Source: Calliphora vicina (taxonomy: Eukaryota; Arthropoda; Insecta; Diptera; Calliphoridae). Taken from it: a stretch of DNA of 64,000 nucleotides. A program made the translations under genes and the position numbers. The stretch is taken from the NCBI RefSeq assembly GCF_958450345.1, contig NC_088781.1:42147357-42211356 (forward strand), written 5' to 3'. The notes beneath the pieces are model-generated. The model was not told the origin of the DNA, did no database searches, and was given only the letters and a program-made list of their open reading frames with translations. Positions 1 through 12,273 of this stretch are shown here, one piece after another; the first letter of the stretch is position 1, and each line of letters starts with the position of its first letter.

Positions 1-1400
1 TAATCAGCGAAAAATTCATTTTAGTCACATGAAATTTCCTCTTTTTTAAGAAAATGTTGCAGAAAATTGTATATCTGTTCTAGAAACATGTTGCTAAAAC
101 AACAATTTTTATCTTTAAAAATATGTTGTAGTAAATTTAAATAAAATCTACAAAAAATATCAATAAACTGAAAATATTAAAGAAAATATTGCCAGCAACA
201 TGTTGCATGAAATCAGTTTCTGTAAAAATGCGTTGGGAAATGAATATACAATACAAAAAACTCTTGATATGTTGTAAAAAGCCAGAGCAGTATACAGATT
301 GTTAAAGGAATGTGTGATCCAAAAAGTTCCTAGTTTCTGAGACTTTTTATGGCTAGCAACATGTTGCTGGGGTAGCTACAAACCTAAATAAATGTAAATA
401 AAACACAATAAATATAAACAAATTCAAGGAGAAACTAATTTTACACCAAAGAAATAAGAGACATTTCAAAAGAGATTATTCTCAAAAAATGTTGCCGCAA
501 CTTGTTGCTGAAAATCTGAATTTGTTTTTCAAAATATTGTTCAACATGTTGCAAATAAATGTAAACAAAAATTAATTTTAAACAAAATTTCATCACTTTT
601 CTTAAATAATGTTGCCGAAACATGTTCCTGAACACATAAAAATCTTTTGCAGAAACATGTTGAAATGGCATTAAACTTTATCATTCAAAATGCTTTTAAA
701 TTTTTTTATAGTAAATTTGTAGAAAACTTTAAAACTCATCAATAAACAGAAAGTAATAAAGAAAATGCCGCCAGCAACATGTTGCACGAAATAAGTTTCT
801 CTAGATAAGCGTTTGTTAGGGGAATATGTGTTTTTAGGAAGTTTCTAGTTTTAAAGAAATGTTATGGCTAGCAACATGTTGCTAGGGAAGCTACAAACTT
901 CATAACCAAGGGCCGATACTCACAAAAATGGCTAGATTAATTTCAGTTTGTTTCGAATTTTTAAGAAAAACTAAATAAATATTAGGATAAGTTCTGTTAA
1001 AACCAAGGGAAAACAGAAATTTTCTAACTGCAACTTATTGCTGAAAACCTTTGCAATGGCAACATTCTTTAACTTCAAAACTATTGTTAGGTTTTTCATA
1101 ACATATAGGAAATTTTTAGAAAATTAAAAAGAACTCAAACTAAAATATAAAAGAAAATGTTGCCAGAAACATGTTTAATGAAATTGGTTTCGGTAAATAT
1201 GTTTTGAAATAAAAATAAATTGGGTGTATGATCTTTTGAACGCGGTTTTTGTTTTTAATAACTTATATATCATTTTGAAAGGTACATATCTGTAAACAAC
1301 AAGGTTGTTTTGCTTCGAAAATGATAAATTTTACAAAATTTAACAAACTTTAAATTATTAGCAACATGTTGCTAAAAGAGAAACACTAAATTTCACAACT
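1..1400. repeat. Degenerate array with GCAACATGTTGC palindrome cores
   Basis: A perfect 12-bp palindrome, GCAACATGTTGC, or close variants recur near 88, 196, 357, 490, 541, 609, 651, 773, 872 and 1364. The flanks are also repeated: the text around 165-240 recurs near 740-815 and again, decayed, near 1140-1200, while the block ending at 370 recurs near 885. This suggests an old imperfect tandem repeat of roughly 0.5 kb. The short frame at 441-671 on the minus strand lies inside this repeat and is not a gene. Confidence 0.7.
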
Positions 1401-2216
1401 CTCTATATCAGTGTTCGGCAATCACAGACACCAGGTACAGAACCTGATCGGTTATATTTTTTTTCTGGGACCAGCTTTCAGTGTATGACACCTACTCATG
1501 CAAAGCATTGTGTTGGAACTAGAAAAATAGGTTATGGGAGGGAGGAAAGTGGGACTAGAGTTTGTGGAAATTCTATTTCAACCTATATTGAAAATGACAG
1601 GAAATACTTCAGCGGGAAATTTGTTTCACATACGGACAGTACGGCTAAAGAAAGAATTTTCGCTCTAAATAACAAAAATGTTAAAGTACATGAAAATGAT
1701 CAAATAAGAAACAGAAATCATAATCCAAAAATGGGCAGCTTACATCAAAAAACAAAAATTTATAAAATATGTTCTCTCTATGCCGATCACTGATCTACAA
1801 ACAGACATTTACAGGAAATTTCCAATACTCCTTTGTGTTAACAATAAAACGCCCAGGGCTGGCAACTCTTTTACAGCGCAATAAAAACTCATTGTAAGAA
1901 GATAAATGGCAGTTTGGTAATAGAATTTGAAGTTGTGTGTTATTTTTTTCGAAATATCTCGTATCAGTATGAGAACGTTTAGTTAAAGTTTTCTTTACTG
2001 TTACCATTAAAACTGAAACAAAAGCCAAACTTTTTTTGTTGCGAGTGGGAGTCTAACATTTATGTAAGTTAATGTAAGTTTGGGGAGGATGGGGAGTTTT
2101 TTCATTTCCTCACAGTTTGAATAATGACGGCATTGATAGTTAAACGACAACAAGAAACCCATAGATTTTAGGCACAAACACACAGATACATTAGACTACA
2201 TACATACGAGTACATA
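1401..2216. other. Low-copy interval without a recognisable gene
   Basis: The interval is less AT-extreme than its neighbours. A 102-codon frame (1485-1793, +) is open but shows no motif, no recognisable family and no clear splice context, so it is not called. Nothing else is seen except AT-rich sequence and a CA/CATA-rich stretch near 2170-2215 that borders the Tc1-like element. Confidence 0.5.
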
Positions 2217-2740
2217 CAGTGGTGGCCACCAATTTAAGACAAATACTTGCATTTTTTTCATCAACTGAATTTTAAGTGCGATAGAGCCAAAATAAAAGGA
2301 CCTCTAAGGGTATGAAATTTATTATTAATGTTTCTAGTTTCTGAAAAATGTTTGGAAAAATCGGTAAAACATATATGGACAAAGATATGTGGAAATACGT
2401 TGACCCACCTCAGCGAACATCCGCTGTTAATAACATGATATGACCGAAACTAATGGAACTAAAAATACGAAATTTGGTCCGAATATTTTATAATAATAAA
2501 AATATAATGATATAAATGTGAGAAAATATGTTTATTTAAAAAAATTTTTTTTTGGTCAAGTTGTAGAAAAATTGTATGTGTTCGTGGTGAATATGTATGA
2601 ATTGACACAGTCGAATAAAACACACTTGTGTGTTAAAACAATCCTCATGCATACATATTTGTCGAAATATTTGAAAAAATCATTGACAATCACGTGGAAT
2701 TTAGCAAACAATTTTTGTCTTAAATTCCTGGCCACCACTG
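2217..2740. mobile_element. Tc1/mariner-type MITE (524 bp) with TA target duplication
   Basis: The left end CAGTGGTGGCCACC... is mirrored by the right end ...GGCCACCACTG. The inverted repeats continue inward as AATTTAAGACAAA on both sides, for about 28 bp with a few mismatches. TA dinucleotides flank both ends (2215-2216 and 2741-2742), the signature of Tc1/mariner insertion. The interior has no transposase frame; the two overlapping frames of 60-77 codons are opposite-strand readings of AT-rich sequence. It is a non-autonomous element. Confidence 0.85.
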
Positions 2741-2742
2741 TA

Positions 2743-3295
2743 TGTATGTAAATAAGCTTGTTTGAGACCTTTTAAAAAAATACATACGTTTAGATAATGG
2801 TGTCCTTAAAGCATTTGCCAAATAGAAAATGAACAAAATGTGGGTAGTGGTTCTGATAGAATGAGAGGTGGATTGGGGTATAATATATATAGAGAGAGAA
2901 AACCCTATTTCCACAGTAATTTATGCATTTGAAAAACGTTTTTAATAGCATGTTGCTGGTAACCATATTACAGCAATGATACATTCATACGAGATTCATA
3001 CTAGATACTTAAATACATAAAACTATAACCAATATACAGACATGATTACATTTACATACGTATGTACAATACATGTAATCAGACAAATACATGTGTACGC
3101 ATTCTGACATACACATACATAGATACACAACTGTTTTAAAAACGTTTTACTAATACACATGTTTTTCCATAGACCCATATGATTTTTTGTTACTTTTTAT
3201 TCATTTATGTAGCGGCCATAGTGGGGATTATGATTATGTGGTCAGTTTATTAATAGTTTCACTAAAATCCTGAATAAAACTACTAATTTGCACTA
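2743..3295. other. AT-rich interval with CATA-type simple repeats
   Basis: No gene is seen. ACATAC/CATACA simple sequence is frequent at about 2990-3130. A TATATATAGAGAGAGA stretch occurs near 2882-2898. Confidence 0.5.
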
Positions 3296-4200
3296 ATTAG
3301 CAACATATTTTTCAAAATTATTCAATTTAAGAGATTTTACATGAATATAAAGCTAAAAATATAATTTTGTGTTACAAAATAAAAATGTTTTCGCAATAAT
3401 GTTGCTAAACATTTTGTTAAAATTGTAAAAACAATGTTGCCAAACATTTTGTTAAAATTGTAAAAACAATTCACAATTCGAATAAATTGAAATAGTTTAA
3501 GCAACTAACTAATTTAATAGATATATAGTTTTAGCAACAATGCTACAGTTAGTATTTGTTAACTAGCAACATTCTGAATAATTCACCGCAACAATGTTGC
3601 TAGAGATTTTTTAATGATTTCATTAAATGTAAGCTGACCTTTTTATAAGTATAATTTGAGAAGATGATTGATAAACAACATGATTTATAATTTTTCAAGC
3701 TAAACTAATTGTAAAGAAAGAAAAGATAATTTTTATAACCAAATTTGCGTAATGTTTAAAAACCAGCAACAATGTTGCTAAATATTTACATACAAAAATA
3801 AATTGAAATGATTTGAATTTTTGATTAATAAGAATTTGAAAGAATGTTAATATAAGAAAAATTGCTAAATAATACAATACAATTGCAGCAACAATGTTGC
3901 TCAACATTATTCAAAATGTTTAAATTGATATGAATTATTTCTATTACAAAATTGTAAAATGTTAATATATCAGCAGCAATATTGTTAAAATGTTTCAAAG
4001 TGATTTATTTTAAAAGCTTTGTATATTCTATTAATATATAAAGGATATGTTATTTCAATCAGAAAATGTTCGAAATGAAAATGTTGTTGTTCCAGCAAAA
4101 ATGTTGCAAAACATTTTAAAGAAGACCTAAATGAAACTATATCACAAAATAATATAGATCCAGCTAAATGGTATAAACAATTTAAATTATGTGTGGACAT
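3296..4200. repeat. Interspersed array with GCAACAATGTTGC cores
   Basis: Cores occur near 3405, 3433, 3590, 3767, 3890, 3972 (decayed) and 4095. Most read GCAACAATGTTGCTAAACATTTT. This text holds two overlapping dyads: GCAACA-A-TGTTGC and AATGTT-GCTA-AACATT. Spacing is irregular, about 30-180 bp, with AT-rich filler. The minus-strand frames here are repeat readings, not genes. Confidence 0.7.
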
Positions 4201-4289
4201 TTGAGAAATAAATTAAAACTGTTCAAAAATAAAAACATATTGTTTTTTGTTATTTTTATATTTCACAAATTTTCACATTTAAACAAGTG

Positions 4290-5110
4290 ATTGTTTCTAA
4301 AAAAATTTACAAAAAAATTTTAAAATATTTTTCCCGATTTTGACCAATTGCAGGTCCGACTTATTTTGGTGTTATAAAAGCTTTTCCAAAGGCCTTTGAA
4401 ATATATATTATTGGATATCAATATTGTCTATATTAATGACTTAGTAATCCAGATATATATCATAACAAGTAAGAAAGTATGGTCGGTCAAACCCTACCAT
4501 ATAATACCCTACACTAAGTAAAAGAGCAAAAACATTTTTCTTTTAAAATTTCAATAATTTATATTTTTGAGTGATTTTCGGAAGTGGGCCTTATATGGGG
4601 GCTATGACCAATTATGGACCGATCACCATGAAATTAGGTCGTGAGATTTATGTCTATATGAAAGTTTACTATGTTGAATTTTGTGAGTATACCAAAATTT
4701 TTAAGCGATTTATACACGTTAATGTGATTTTCGGAAGCGGGTCTATATGGGAGCTATGACCGATCGTAACAAAATTTGGTGACATGAATTTTGTATATAT
4801 ACAACTTATTTGGAGTGCAATTTGTGGAGATACATTTATAAATTAAACATTTATGACCGATAAAGTCCAATTTCGGAAGGTCCTTGGGCCGAAAAAATAA
4901 TATGTACCAAACTATGGTGGTGTAGGGTATAAATAGCTCAAAAATTTAGACTGTCGTTCTCAGTCGTATCTCAGCCAATTGTGGGCCGATTCTGTCGATT
5001 TTAAATAACAACCGAGCCGGAAGAATTCTCGATATATTGATTTATGAATCATGTATGTAAGTTATTTGTAGGTTACTGAAAGTTGATTTCACCATACAGA
5101 CTGACATGGC
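4290..5110 (+). repeat. Family A remnant split by a family B insertion
   Basis: The left part (about 4290-4463) carries family A landmarks: CCCGATTTTGACC, AGGTCCGACTT and GACTTAGTAATCCAGATAT. After the family B insertion it resumes at 4937 with TCTCAGCCAATTGTGGGCCG, GATATATTGATTTATGAATC and CAGACTGACATGGC. This is the variant that also occurs at 10.3-11.7 kb and 39.5 kb. No coding content. Confidence 0.65.
4464..4936 (+). mobile_element. Family B dispersed repeat, internally shortened copy
   Basis: It starts ACAAGTAAGAAAGTATGGTC and ends GGTGTAGGGTATAAATAG. A longer copy lies at 35929-36682; this one lacks an internal 3' segment including the GGAC run. Near its 5' end is ATACCCTACAC and near its 3' end GTGTAGGGTAT, an inverted pair. 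The short frame within it recurs in the other copy and reflects repeat identity rather than a gene. Confidence 0.75.
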
Positions 5111-5184
5111 GAATAATAAATGAATTTCAAAGAAATTTCATTTATACACAAAGAAAAGTGATTCGTGATAGCAACAGATTTTTT

Positions 5185-6340
5185 TCGCCAAAAGTCCATT
5201 TATGGTCCGAATGAGTTGAAATTTTAAATATAAATAGTCCTTGAGATGATCTACGCTTACAAGTGTAGGTTATCTCTATTAGTTGAAGAGATATTCAGGT
5301 TTATTGATTTATTTTTTTTTAATTTTGCTCGATCTTTTTATGGTTTTTTAGATATGGCGGGCTTACGGAGGGTCGAAATTTATTTCTAAAATATCAGCTA
5401 TATTCGCTATAAAATTATAAATAAAATAAAAGAAACTTGCTAACAGGTATCTCCTCCTTATAAAAAGTTATACGCATCCAAATTTGGAACTTGTACGTTA
5501 TTTCCCAAAAAAGCCAATATATTTTTTCTTTTGCAGAAAAAAATTTACTTCGAGACTATATAGAATTTTTATATGATGCGAAAAGATAAATTAATGCAAA
5601 AGCTTGTAAAAAAAAATTTGGCTCACTTTAGCGGACATATCACCCGCCAGACCTATCCAAACTTGGCCAATTTAAAAAAAAAAAATCGGTTTGAGTAAAA
5701 AATTCTAAAAGGGCAAAGCACCGATCCACGAAAGTGCTCCATATTTGTATAACCATATATGTTTCTTAAATACTTACTAAGTATTTTTATATATATAATA
5801 ACGTCACAGTGGGTACTTTTCTAAAAAAATTCAGTTTTTGGAACACATTTTTCCCGTTTTAGGAATTTTGGTATTTGAAAGTAAATAATAATGTCAAAAG
5901 TTCTAAATGCATTGATTTAAGGACAATTGATTCTATATTGGTTCCAAATTTTGTTATGATATCTTTAACTATTAAAATTTTACATTAATTCAAATTTTAT
6001 ATTTTTATTCGTGGAAAATCACCATATTATAATTTTTTTAGTTTTTAAGGAAAATGAAGTTCCAAAATTTTATAAAATTATTTAGTTTTACTAAATTATC
6101 AATCCGCAAGTCATAATGTTTTCAACAATATCAAATACTTATATAAAATGCTTTTATTTACTCCTCAGAAGTTCCATAAACCTTGCTTGCCCCCTTTGAA
6201 AAATTTGTACGTTTTTTCATATAAAGCGTGTCTACACTTGTATTTTTTTGTAGATCTTCTCAAGGACTATTTATATTTAAAATTTTAGCTCATTCGGAAC
6301 ATAAATGGATTTTTGGCGATTTTTTTAAAAAATTTGAGAC
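5185..6340. repeat. Foldback-like segment with ~110-bp inverted arms
   Basis: The arm at about 5190-5290 (CCATTTATGGTCCGAATGAG, then AAATATAAATAGTCCTTGAG) is mirrored at about 6235-6335 (CTCAAGGACTATTTATATTT, then CTCATTCGGAACATAAATGG). The ~940 bp between the arms is AT-rich with no frame of note. This arrangement suggests an old foldback or MITE; no target duplication could be identified. Confidence 0.6.
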
Positions 6341-7970
6341 CCGAGGTGACCAACTTGGAGGGGCCCCCACTGGACCCCATTAGCGATAGGAATTTTAACG
6401 AACGTAAATCGACTCGAAAAGACCTCGGCTCAAACCTTGTGAAATTTCGTAATAATATCTCCAATATTTCCTAAGATACCGAATTATTTTCAAAAAAAAA
6501 AGTTTCTAAATCACTGTGCATAGTTAAATTGATGTATATTGTATTGGTTCTGTATTCTTTAGGCTAACATTTTTGAGATTATGTTAGCTTGTAATACACT
6601 GCATGATGATAACATTCGCGGCAGTATTGCTACTGCTACTGGTTATGTTTCCGCAACAATGTTGCTAAACATTTGAAATTCCACAGGAATTAATTTTAGT
6701 TTTATCTCGAACTAAGGCAAGTCTAATATATTTCTGTGTTGAGAAAATTTACTTATTTATTGAATGTTCCAACTGTTCCCTTTATTTTATTAAGCACTGT
6801 ACTCAGAGTCTATGTACTATATCCTAAGCTATTTAGTAAAGTAACTTTAGGTATTAAAACACAATAGAAAAAATAATAGAAAAGAGCTACTAACGTGTCG
6901 GGATTTGTTAATGCCACACTATATAGCTGTGCGAATGACTATTTGTCCAACTCGAACGAACGTCCTTCCCTCCTAACGACGTATGACTATCGGCCACGGC
7001 CTAACTATACTATGTTTATTAGCGTTTGTGTGTGGTTATGTGGAAGTGTTTCCCTACTGGTTGTATGACCATCAAACCATCATTGTCATCATCCTTCTTT
7101 GGTGTTGCTGTTGCCACCAAAGCAATTTCAGTCCAAGAATTCTAATTGTGTGTTCAGTTTAGTTAGTTAGTTGAGAGTTGTGTGAGAGAGAGAGAGAGAG
7201 GGGTATTTATTGGTGTTTTGTATCCGTATGAGCCTAAATTTTGTGTACCATGAAATCCTATTTGGTGTTAATCTTTTGGGCTAATGTTTTTCTCGCATTT
7301 TTTTTTTCTAGCTCCATTTTCTGTTGTAGTTTTGTTGTTGAGCTTTTTGTTGTATTCATGACTGTGTACAACTAAATTGAAAGACATTTAAGTAATTTTT
7401 ATTAGGGTCTCTATAGACAACAAACATTACAAAACATTAGATAGAATATCGTAGAACAAATGGTGAACCAACTGAAAGGAACAAGACAATTTTACCTGTG
7501 TGTACAATTTTGTAGTGACAAGTAGCACATGTAAGTGTGCGGCTGTTGGATGTTTATGTATGGGACAGGGCTTTTAATGAATTATATCAAATTAAAATTA
7601 ATTACTAAGAAGATTTATGAAGCATTAGATTAAAAAAATACAAAAAGAAAACATTCAAAGCCCACCCTTTTCGTAAAAATTCCAGGGATTAGTAAGGAAT
7701 TTTAGGGGACAGCAGCGGTTATATACATATATCAATGGAAGTTTCTTTTGTGTAAGCTTTTAGTATATTTTTAGAAAATTTAATGTGTTATTCTTTATAG
7801 TTTTTTTTTTAATAAATTAAGATGTTAAATTTTAATGGCAACATTATAAAATTTATTAAATTTATAAAGCAAAAATCAGATTAAATTTATGGAGTTACTT
7901 TACATTAATATTTCTTTTACTTTTAAATATAAATATAACAAAATACTCTCTGTTGATAAGGTTTCTTTTT
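6341..7970. other. Low-copy interval; no gene recognised
   Basis: One isolated GCAACAATGTTGCTAAACATT core lies at 6653-6675. The stretch 6890-7150 is richer in GC and looks single-copy (ACGTATGACTATCGGCCACG and surroundings), but no long frame crosses it; it could be a non-coding exon or conserved intronic element. A short GA run sits at 7183-7202. The remainder is AT-rich filler. Confidence 0.45.
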
Positions 7971-8660
7971 GAAAATGTTGAAACTGTCGGCAACAATGTT
8001 GCTAAACATTTCAAACAAAACATAAACTATAAGCATTTGAGATTTGCTAAATGTTAAAATTCCAGCAAAGATGATGCTAAACATTGAAAACAAAAATATA
8101 TTTAAATCATTTGAATTCTTTATCTAACATAGAACAAAATTTGCAAAATGTTAAAAATAACAGCCACAATGTTGGTAAACATTTTTCAAATCAATGAATT
8201 CTCAAGATTTGTGATTTGCTAAATGTTAAAATATCTAGCAACATTGTTGTTGGCTTTAGAAATGATTGGAGTTGTTAATCAATAAAAAATTAAAAAACAA
8301 AATTCTATTAGAAAATTACAAAATGTTAAAAATAACAGCAACAATGTTGCTAAACATTTTTCAAATCAATGAATTGACAAGATTTGTTATTTGCAAAATG
8401 TTAATGTTGCTAAACATTATTCTAAAAATGAATTAAAATGATTTGAGATTTTCATCAATATAAAATTCAAATAAACATTTCTATAACAAAAAAGTTCAAA
8501 ATATTTTAAAACCCGCAACAATGTTGCTAAACATTTTCATAAATATAAAATTAAAAAACCTACATATTTTATTAATATACATTTGAAAGCAAATGTTTAT
8601 AAGGAAAGCTACTCTGTTTGAAGTATTGAACAAAGTTTTAAGACATGTTGCTTGCAACAT
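7971..8660. repeat. Second array with GCAACAATGTTGC cores
   Basis: Cores appear near 7990, 8065 (decayed), 8163 (decayed), 8237, 8337, 8402, 8515 and 8647, mostly followed by TAAACATT, as in the 3.3-4.2 kb block. Between cores, AT-rich text such as GATTTGCTAAATGTTAAAAT recurs, giving an irregular period near 80-100 bp. Confidence 0.7.
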
Positions 8661-9164
8661 TGTTTTTTTTACAACTTTTCATTATGAAAACAGAGTACTG
8701 AAAGAACTGGAATGAAATTTTGTTTCCAAAATCAATAACATAAACTGATTTAACATGTGCATTGTTATACACTAAGAAATTAGCTTTAAAATATCTTGAA
8801 ATATGTTTAGTATACAGAAATATCATCTAGTAGTTTCCTGAATTATCTAACGGGCAAAACTAGAGCTTTTACTTAGCAGCTTAACAGTTAATGTTGTTGT
8901 ACTTATAAACAATGTCAATAACAGCGTATTATCAACATTTTGGATAAGTAGAAGTTTTTAATGATGGAAATGTTTATAAACATGATGAATGTTGCAAGCA
9001 GTCGTTACAGACCGTTAAATTTAAATTGATATTGCAATTTCGTAACAATATAAACTTTTAAACTCGGCATTCATTTCGATTTCATTTGGAAAAATATGCC
9101 AAAATCCATATGAAAAACAATTAAAAAAATTGCTGTAAAATTTATTTAAAAAATACAACCAATA
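8661..9164. other. AT-rich interval; no gene
   Basis: The 62-codon minus-strand frame at 8638-8826 is AT-rich and featureless. No repeats or motifs stand out apart from decayed GTTGCAAGCA near 8990. Confidence 0.4.
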
Positions 9165-9809
9165 TGGAAAATTCAACCAGAAAGTCAGAAATAAGACTTA
9201 ACAAAAGAGAGTCTTGGGTTAATTTCGCATTTATTAAGAATTTTATTTTAAAGAACATTTTAGGTATAAAATGTATTCAGCAAATTTATGCAAAATGTTG
9301 CGGTCAACATTTTTGTAAATCCTAATAAAATTCTTAATAAATGCGAAATTAACCATAAGCTCTCTTTTGTTGTGTCTTATTTCTGACTTTCTGGTTGAAT
9401 TTTCCGTTTTGATGTATTCAGGGACTTATAGTAAAATTTCACGGATACTATTTTTCCGGAACATTTAAACCCCTTAAATCCCTGTTTTAATGGTGTTTTT
9501 TGCTCTTTTTTAAAATAAGGACAAAAAAGACCCACGCCTTGAGGATTTAGAGGGTTAACATATTCTACAAAAATGTTCTCTGTAACATTTTACAGAAATT
9601 TGCTGAACACATTTTATACCTAAATTGTAAGGATCACATGGCTTATGCCGATTAACAATACGAATGTGCCAGAATTGGGAAACTTTAACCCCCCCACAAA
9701 TGAAATTCAGATGTAAACTTTCAAAAAGCCGATACATGTGTCTTTTTTTTGTCTCCTCTATCAAAATTTATTGGTAGGACCTTGTAATTATTTTTGGTGT
9801 TGTACAGTG
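9165..9809 (+). mobile_element. Long-TIR element L (partial, right end intact)
   Basis: The right end TTGTACAGTG at 9809 matches the intact copy ending at 55327. Landmarks shared with that copy and with 14310-15098 include CCTTGAGGATTTAGAGGGTT, CCCCTTAAATCCCTGTTTTA and GTCTCCTCTATCAAAATTTA. It contains its own internal inverted repeat: the block at 9165-9245 is mirrored at 9325-9410. The expected left terminus is missing. No transposase is present. Confidence 0.7.
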
Positions 9810-10007
9810 TAATTTGCTAAACTTCTTTACGAAAATTTGCTAAACTTTTAAGCCACAAATTGCTAAGCATTTCTAAAATCACCAAATTTATTACAAAGAA
9901 GTTCATGATTAAATTTAGATTACAATTTTATAGGAAAATTGCAAACTCTTTTAGTTAAATTTGTTAAAAATTATTCAATACTTCATTGAAGTTGTCAACT
10001 CTTAAAG

Positions 10008-12016
10008 TCATTTTTGACCTATTTTGGATTTATATATGGATTACAAAGTCATTAATATAGACAATATGAATATCTATTGACAGATATTTCAAAGACCTTT
10101 GTAACTACGCATGTAAGTAAGTCTGACCTACAATGTGTCAAAATCGGGAAAAATATTTATTAACTCCAAATTTTTTTCACTCAAAAAACAAAATTTAAAA
10201 TTTTTTTCAAATTTTTTTTTTTAAATTTTTTCAAAATTTTTTTTTTTAAATTTGTTTCACAACTTTTTTTTATTTTTATTTTTTAAATTCAGTAAAAAAA
10301 AATTTTTTGGAGAAAAAAATTCGTGTTAAAAATATTTTTCACGATTTTGACCCATTGTAGGTCCAACTTATTGTAGCCTTATATACAACGTTGCAATGAA
10401 CTTTGAAATATCTATCATTAGATATCCATATTGTCTATATTATTGACTTAGTAATCCAGATATAGAACAAAAATAGGCCAAATATCGAGGTTTTTTCCTT
10501 ATATCTCATTTGTGGGCCGATTTTTACAGCTATCGACCGGAAGAATCCCGATATATTGATGTATGAATCATTAGGGTGGTCCTTAATAAACGAAAGTTGG
10601 ATCCTGAAAAAATTTTAGGTAAATCGGTTGGGGTTAAGACGTGCCGCAAGCCCTCTGAAGTTTTGAGATGCATATACAAGGGGAAAAAATGCATTTTTTT
10701 CAGTTTTTGTAAAAATTTTGCCATTAAAAAATTACTTTTGCATTTTAATTTAAAAGAATCGAAATGTGTACGTAATTGTCATTCTAATGAGATATAAAAA
10801 ACAGAAATTAGTCTAAAAATGTTAAAGTTATTAAAAATTCGCCAGGCCATTAGCGTGTCTCAGGCAACTAGAACAAGAAATATTAAAATAAAAGCTCATT
10901 TTTACTTCAAATATATCCATATTTACTTGTTAACCTATTCTTAGGTATGAAAAAAAAAATAAATTTTTTTAACGGCAGTTTCAAAACTCCATTTTCAAAT
11001 TTCTAAAAATTTTGTTAAACAAATTTCAGAATTTTTTGATCATCTCCTTGGGATTTATTAAGAATATAATAGGGAATACAAATGTGAAAAAATTATGAAA
11101 TTATCTCTTATAGTTTTTCCGTTCCTGTGATTTAAATTTTGAAATTTTCTAGAAAAACCAATTAAAAATTTTTTATTTTTTTGTTCATACCTAAGAATAG
11201 GTTAACGGTATCCTACGAAGACAAAAACTCATATACAAGTAAATATGGACATATTTTAAGTAAAAATGAGCTTTTATTTTAATATTTCTCAAAATATGTT
11301 AATTTTGTTCCTACCTTTCTTGTTCTAGTTTCCTGATACACGTTAGTGGCCTGGCGAATTTTTCATAACATTTACATTGCCAATTTCTGCTTTTTATATC
11401 TCATTAGAACGACAATTACGTACACATTTCGATTCTTTTAAATTAAATTGCAAAAGTAATTTTTTAATGGAAAAATTTTTACAAAAACTGAAAAAAATGC
11501 ATTTTTTCCCCTTGTAAATGCATCTCAAAACTTCAGAGCGCTTGCGGCACGTCTTAACCCCAACCGATTTACCTAAAATTTTTTCAGGATGATTTTTTTT
11601 ACTAATGTTCACCAAACTGGGGGGTGACAATGGCCAAAATTCAACTTTCGTTTATTAACTAATGAATCATGTATGTAAGTTATTTGGGGGCTACGGAAAG
11701 TTGATTTCAACATATAGACGGACATGGCTATATCGACTTCGCACACTTGACACATTAATATATACCATTGCCACTCATAGTGAGGTTATACAAAATTTTA
11801 AAAATTAAAAAAATAAATTTAAATTTTTTGGAAAAAAAAAATTTCCTGTAAAATTTATTTCACAAATTTATTAAAAAAAAAATCTTTTTTCTATTTTTTT
11901 TAAAAAAATTTTGTTTAACTAAAAATTTTAAAAAAAATTATTTTAAAGTATAATTTGGTGAAGGGTATATAGGATTTGGAACAGCCGAATATAGATCTCG
12001 TACCTATTTTTATTAA
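10008..12016. repeat. Composite of inverted family A pieces, interrupted by a foldback MITE
   Basis: A minus-oriented family A fragment (about 10008-10168) faces a plus-oriented one (about 10310-10571) across a T/A homopolymer-rich centre. The plus copy is broken by the element at 10572-11661 and resumes at 11663 (GTATGTAAGTTATTTGGGGG). A second minus-oriented family A end lies at about 11800-12016 and finishes with GGTGAAGGGTATATAGGATT and GAACAGCCGAATATAGATCT. Confidence 0.7.
10572..11661. mobile_element. hAT-like foldback MITE (1.09 kb palindrome)
   Basis: Nearly the whole element is one imperfect palindrome centred near 11080. The ends read TAGGGTGGTCCTTAATAAACG (left) and, read inward from the right, TAGTTAATAAACGAAAGTTG; the right end lacks GGTGGTCC. 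Flanks are ATGAATCAT on both sides (10563-10571 and 11662-11670), a 9-bp duplication, or 8 bp plus one base. The interrupted host sequence is intact in related copies. TAGGG fits the hAT end consensus. The two similar ~70-codon frames, one per arm on opposite strands, are mirror images of the palindrome rather than genes. Confidence 0.85.
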
Positions 12017-12261
12017 AATGTGATTTAAAATATTGTGAAAAATTTTAAATATTGATGTTTCTACATTTAAATTACTTTTGCTTATAATAATTTTATAAAT
12101 AATTCCGGAGTTATTATGTGAATAAGCATTATTCGTTTAATATATGTAAGTCAGGGCATAACTTAAGCCTATAACGAAATTGAAAACGATTTTCTTCTGA
12201 ATTTTTCTGAATTTTTTTCTTTAATTTTGTTTTCGAAACATTTCTTAATAACTCTCTTCAA

Positions 12262-12273
12262 AACTCTTACCAT
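12262..12273 (-). promoter_or_regulatory. 5' splice donor ending the coding exon
   Basis: On the minus strand the exon end reads GAATATG followed by GTAAGAGTTT, with the GT at 12270-12269. GTAAGAG closely matches the insect donor consensus GTAAGT. It interrupts the glycine codon after IPGEY, after its first base (phase 1). The open frame stops soon after inside the intron, as expected for a true exon boundary. No acceptor for this intron was identified in 1-12270. Confidence 0.8.

Noticed and set aside
1485..1793. 102-codon + frame
   Set aside because: Its composition is less biased than most, but it has no recognisable family, no splice signals and no repeat of the frame elsewhere; left uncalled.
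10576..11630. Two similar ~70-codon frames on opposite strands (10576-10797 + and 11394-11630 -)
   Set aside because: They are mirror images produced by the two arms of a foldback MITE, with no homology to a known protein family.
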